64,000 bases of DNA from Stercorarius parasiticus (lineage: Eukaryota > Chordata > Aves > Charadriiformes > Stercorariidae). The stretch spans positions 1,698 to 65,697 of the forward strand of contig VWZL01002000.1 of assembly GCA_013396915.1 (NCBI GenBank), in the 5' to 3' direction. The translations under genes were made by a program, and so were the position numbers. Shown piece after piece: positions 61,501 to 64,000 of the stretch. The notes beneath the pieces were generated by a model, which was given only the letters and a program-made list of their open reading frames with translations, ran no database searches and had not been told where the DNA came from. Numbering within the stretch: the stretch's first letter is position 1; each line of letters opens with the position of its first letter.

Positions 61501-63238
61501 TTCCACAACCAGTCACATGGCAAATATATAGCTGAACTGGTGTTAAGGCTTGCCAGGTATGGGAAAAATAACCTGATCAATATATAGTCATGGCTGGTTT
61601 GGGCTGTTCGGAGTCTAAGTGTGGTTGTCCTTGGCCTACGATCAGATTGTCACAGTGAAGTTAAAATGCACTACTGCTGTTCCTACAGTTGTCTAAGGCC
61701 ATTTCTTTTCTTGTTCCATTTGGTTCCATTCATCCTCTCTGCCTCTGTTTTTGTGTGTCTTGCTGTCACTTTTTCTGGTGCGCTTTGTTTATTTTTTGTC
61801 TTAGTACAAATTAAAATGACTCTGCTGCTGTCTCCAAGCTGACTTACATGATTATTTGCTTCAGATCTAAGCAAATATTGCTCTATCTAAACAATCTTAT
61901 GAAGGGTCTTTCTGTGATTTGCTATCTAGGTGAAAAGATAAGAAGTATTATTAACTTTGTACTGCCCATTGTCTTCCCTTATCACTTGCAGTGATTATAT
62001 CCAGAAGCTTGATGTAACTGTGGTAGCTTTTATAGTCAAGACTAGGCTTACAAGGTTGGAAGCATTCCAGAATGGTTCCTTGTTTAGAAGTACTTTAGCA
62101 CTGGATAGTGTTTTGTTGTGTTGATATGAAGAGAGTTGATCCGAAGTAATTCTGAACAATCTATTCACTTTAGGTAATGTGAATAGGTATGTGGAGAGAT
62201 GAAGTGACATCCAGGCAGCCCCATTACTTGCAATATGTCTGTACAGTTGTGACTAGGGCTTTCTGGAGTAAACTATTGTGCCTTGATTTTATATCCCTGA
62301 TGCTATGAGATTTCAATATGTTCTTTTCTTTTGTCACAGCTCAGTAGTTAAACTGAAGGTGACCAGGGGTAATGATCTGATATGAATGCACTTTGCCATG
62401 AACCATATGAACTTTGAGATGGAGCAAGGAACACTGCAAACTAATCTGTGCTTATGAAAGGCAGATTCATTGCCAGACCTCATGCTAGCATCACTAAAAC
62501 ATTTTTAAAGGACCTGCAAACATTTAATATGTTTCCTCAGTATACAAAATGCTACCAATGGATTATGATGAACAGTTGTTTTGTCAAAAGAATTTTTATC
62601 TCCATAGAGATGAAGCCTTTTATTTGATTTTGAATATGGCTTTTGTTTGCATTTGAGTATGTTACTTCAAATAACTTTGAACAATAAAACTTTAGATTTG
62701 TAGTTCAGAATAACAAGCAAAGGGATTTTTTGACATTTTAGATTTCATTTAATGACTAGTCCATTGACTTTAGCAAAGTCAAAGCACTGATCTTAGATAC
62801 AGGACTGTTCAGAGAGTGAAATTTTCCTAATTAGAACAAAATTTTCAAAATTGCCCTTACAGTTAATAGCAGGGGTCATCAGTTCCTGAAAAATGCTTCA
62901 GACTCTATCCCTTGTTCTGTCCAGGATTAGATTTTGGCTTGGCTGATCATCTCCTTGATAAATATATCCTAATTCTATTGCAAATGAGTCAGTGGTCTAA
63001 TCTGATAGACTCTTTTCCAGTAGAGGTTACACAATTTTCATGAGTGACTTAGGAGGCTTTCTTCCAAACACATTTACCTTTTTTGTGCCAAGCATCTAAT
63101 GTGGTGTCCCTTCATATTAATAATAATGCCCATTTTAATTTCAGTAGAGCAGAAACCTGCATGACCTTTAACACAACAAACTCTTGCTGACTTAGTGCAG
63201 GGTTTACTTATGTCTGACCCAATGTACATTACAGGGAG

Positions 63239-63517
63239 ATCACAGAATCGTAGGATCATAGAATGGTTTGTGTTGGAAGGGATCTTAAACATCATCTAGG
63301 TCCAAGTGCCCTGCCATGGGAAGGGACACCTTCCACTAGACCACATTGCTCAAAGGCCCACCCAGCCTGGTCTTGAACACTTCCAGGGATGGCGCATCCG
63401 CAACTTCTCTGGGCAACCTATTCCAGTGCCTCACCACCCTCACAGTAAAGAATTTCTTCCTTGTGTCTAACCTAAATCTACCCTCTCTCAGTTTAAAGCC
63501 ATTACTCCTTGTCCTAG
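63239..63517 (-). mobile_element. CR1 LINE, 5'-truncated 3' fragment
   Basis: Minus-strand CR1 of about 280 bases. The + strand starts atcacagaatcgtaggatca and tagaatggtttgtgttggaa, then gccctgccatgggaagggac, cttgaacacttccagggatg, tctctgggcaacctattcca, cagtaaagaatttcttcctt and attactccttgtcctaggtg, where homology ends. It covers the 3' UTR and the end of the ORF2 region. Wording matches the family of the short copy at 34437 rather than the 9572 copy. Confidence 0.95.
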
Positions 63518-64000
63518 GTGGGATTATTTGATAACTTTCATGGATATAGCACTCGATTCCTAGTAAGCTCCTTTACTAGAAGTAACCTTTATTGTCAATA
63601 TACCATCTACAATCAGAGTGAATCATTCATCCAAACTGCAATTTTCTTCCAGTGCCAGAATTCCATCTGAGCATAGCCCATGGGGCCATGCTGATTTATA
63701 GCAATTGGCTGTTTCTTGGATAAGGAATGCTTAAAAGAGGAGCTACAAGCAAAACCAGGAAAAGAATGTACAATTTTTTCTAGAAAAAGCCCCAACCCTC
63801 CCAGTGAGAGAGAGGCCTTTTATTTTAGCTGTCTTGTCCAAAAAACAGCCCTCAGCCTTATGGCAGGGACTATGACTAGCCTGTAGTACCCACACGTTTG
63901 ACAGTGTCTTCATAGTCACAGCTCTTAAAAGAAGTCAAATTTGGCAGGAGATTATAAGACCGACATCAACGTGTTACGGACATGAGTGACATTCAGAGGA
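63518..64000. other. Unannotated stretch at window end
   Basis: No exon, repeat or RNA gene recognised. Confidence 0.5.

Larger units (their letters stand above)
51089..63238. other. Long unannotated stretch without recognisable genes
   Basis: About 12 kb, mostly AT-rich, with no LINE, LTR or exon that I recognise. It includes a low-repeat region at 52640-53040, a candidate MIR-like relic at 53355-53490, an A-run near 54637, an A-run near 55411 and a T-run near 58509. Open frames (up to 136 residues) have no known features. Confidence 0.45.

Noticed and set aside
1..64000. Search by eye for tRNA genes, CpG islands, CRISPR arrays, telomeric or satellite repeats
   Set aside because: None seen; sequence is AT-rich vertebrate DNA with dispersed repeats only.

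Overview
The window is vertebrate nuclear DNA, almost certainly from a bird. The evidence is nine CR1 LINE copies, several ending in the avian CR1 3' signature (read on the + strand as cacagaatcatagaatgg followed by ggttggaagggacc), plus a solo LTR of the avian ERVL type. I cannot name the species. There is no CpG island, tRNA, rRNA, CRISPR array or operon structure. No open reading frame looks like a cellular coding exon: those with recognisable homology belong to retrotransposons, and the rest are short, unrelated and AT-rich. The window is best read as intergenic or deep intronic DNA.

Layout: 1-1400 is the 5' part of a CR1 on the minus strand. It keeps the GDSL-type esterase end of ORF1 and the start of the ORF2 endonuclease, and is cut by the window edge. 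Further minus-strand CR1 copies lie at 5018-5452, 9572-10835 (with reverse transcriptase), 23455-24310 (a very old amniote-type copy), 31022-32003 (another RT-bearing copy of a different subfamily), 34437-34548, 36307-36899, 50826-51088 and 63239-63517. A plus-strand ERVL-type solo LTR occupies 39605-40118. A pair of short diverged copies of a repeat I cannot name lies in inverted orientation at 41225-41319 and 43833-43926. Weak relics resembling MIR/CORE-SINEs are at 22580-22650, 25008-25130, 32588-32683, 53355-53490 and possibly 48528-48600. A 112-base run of N (21891-22002) interrupts a CCTTC pentanucleotide repeat.

The remainder is unique-looking AT-rich sequence with short homopolymers and microsatellites. 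A few low-repeat AT-rich stretches could be conserved non-coding elements, but that needs a cross-species alignment. All nine CR1 copies point the same way, which hints (without proving) that the window lies inside a gene transcribed from the plus strand. I found no convincing undescribed system. The items most worth checking are the 5'-end CR1 with its esterase, the inverted pair of unnamed repeats, and the very old repeat relics.
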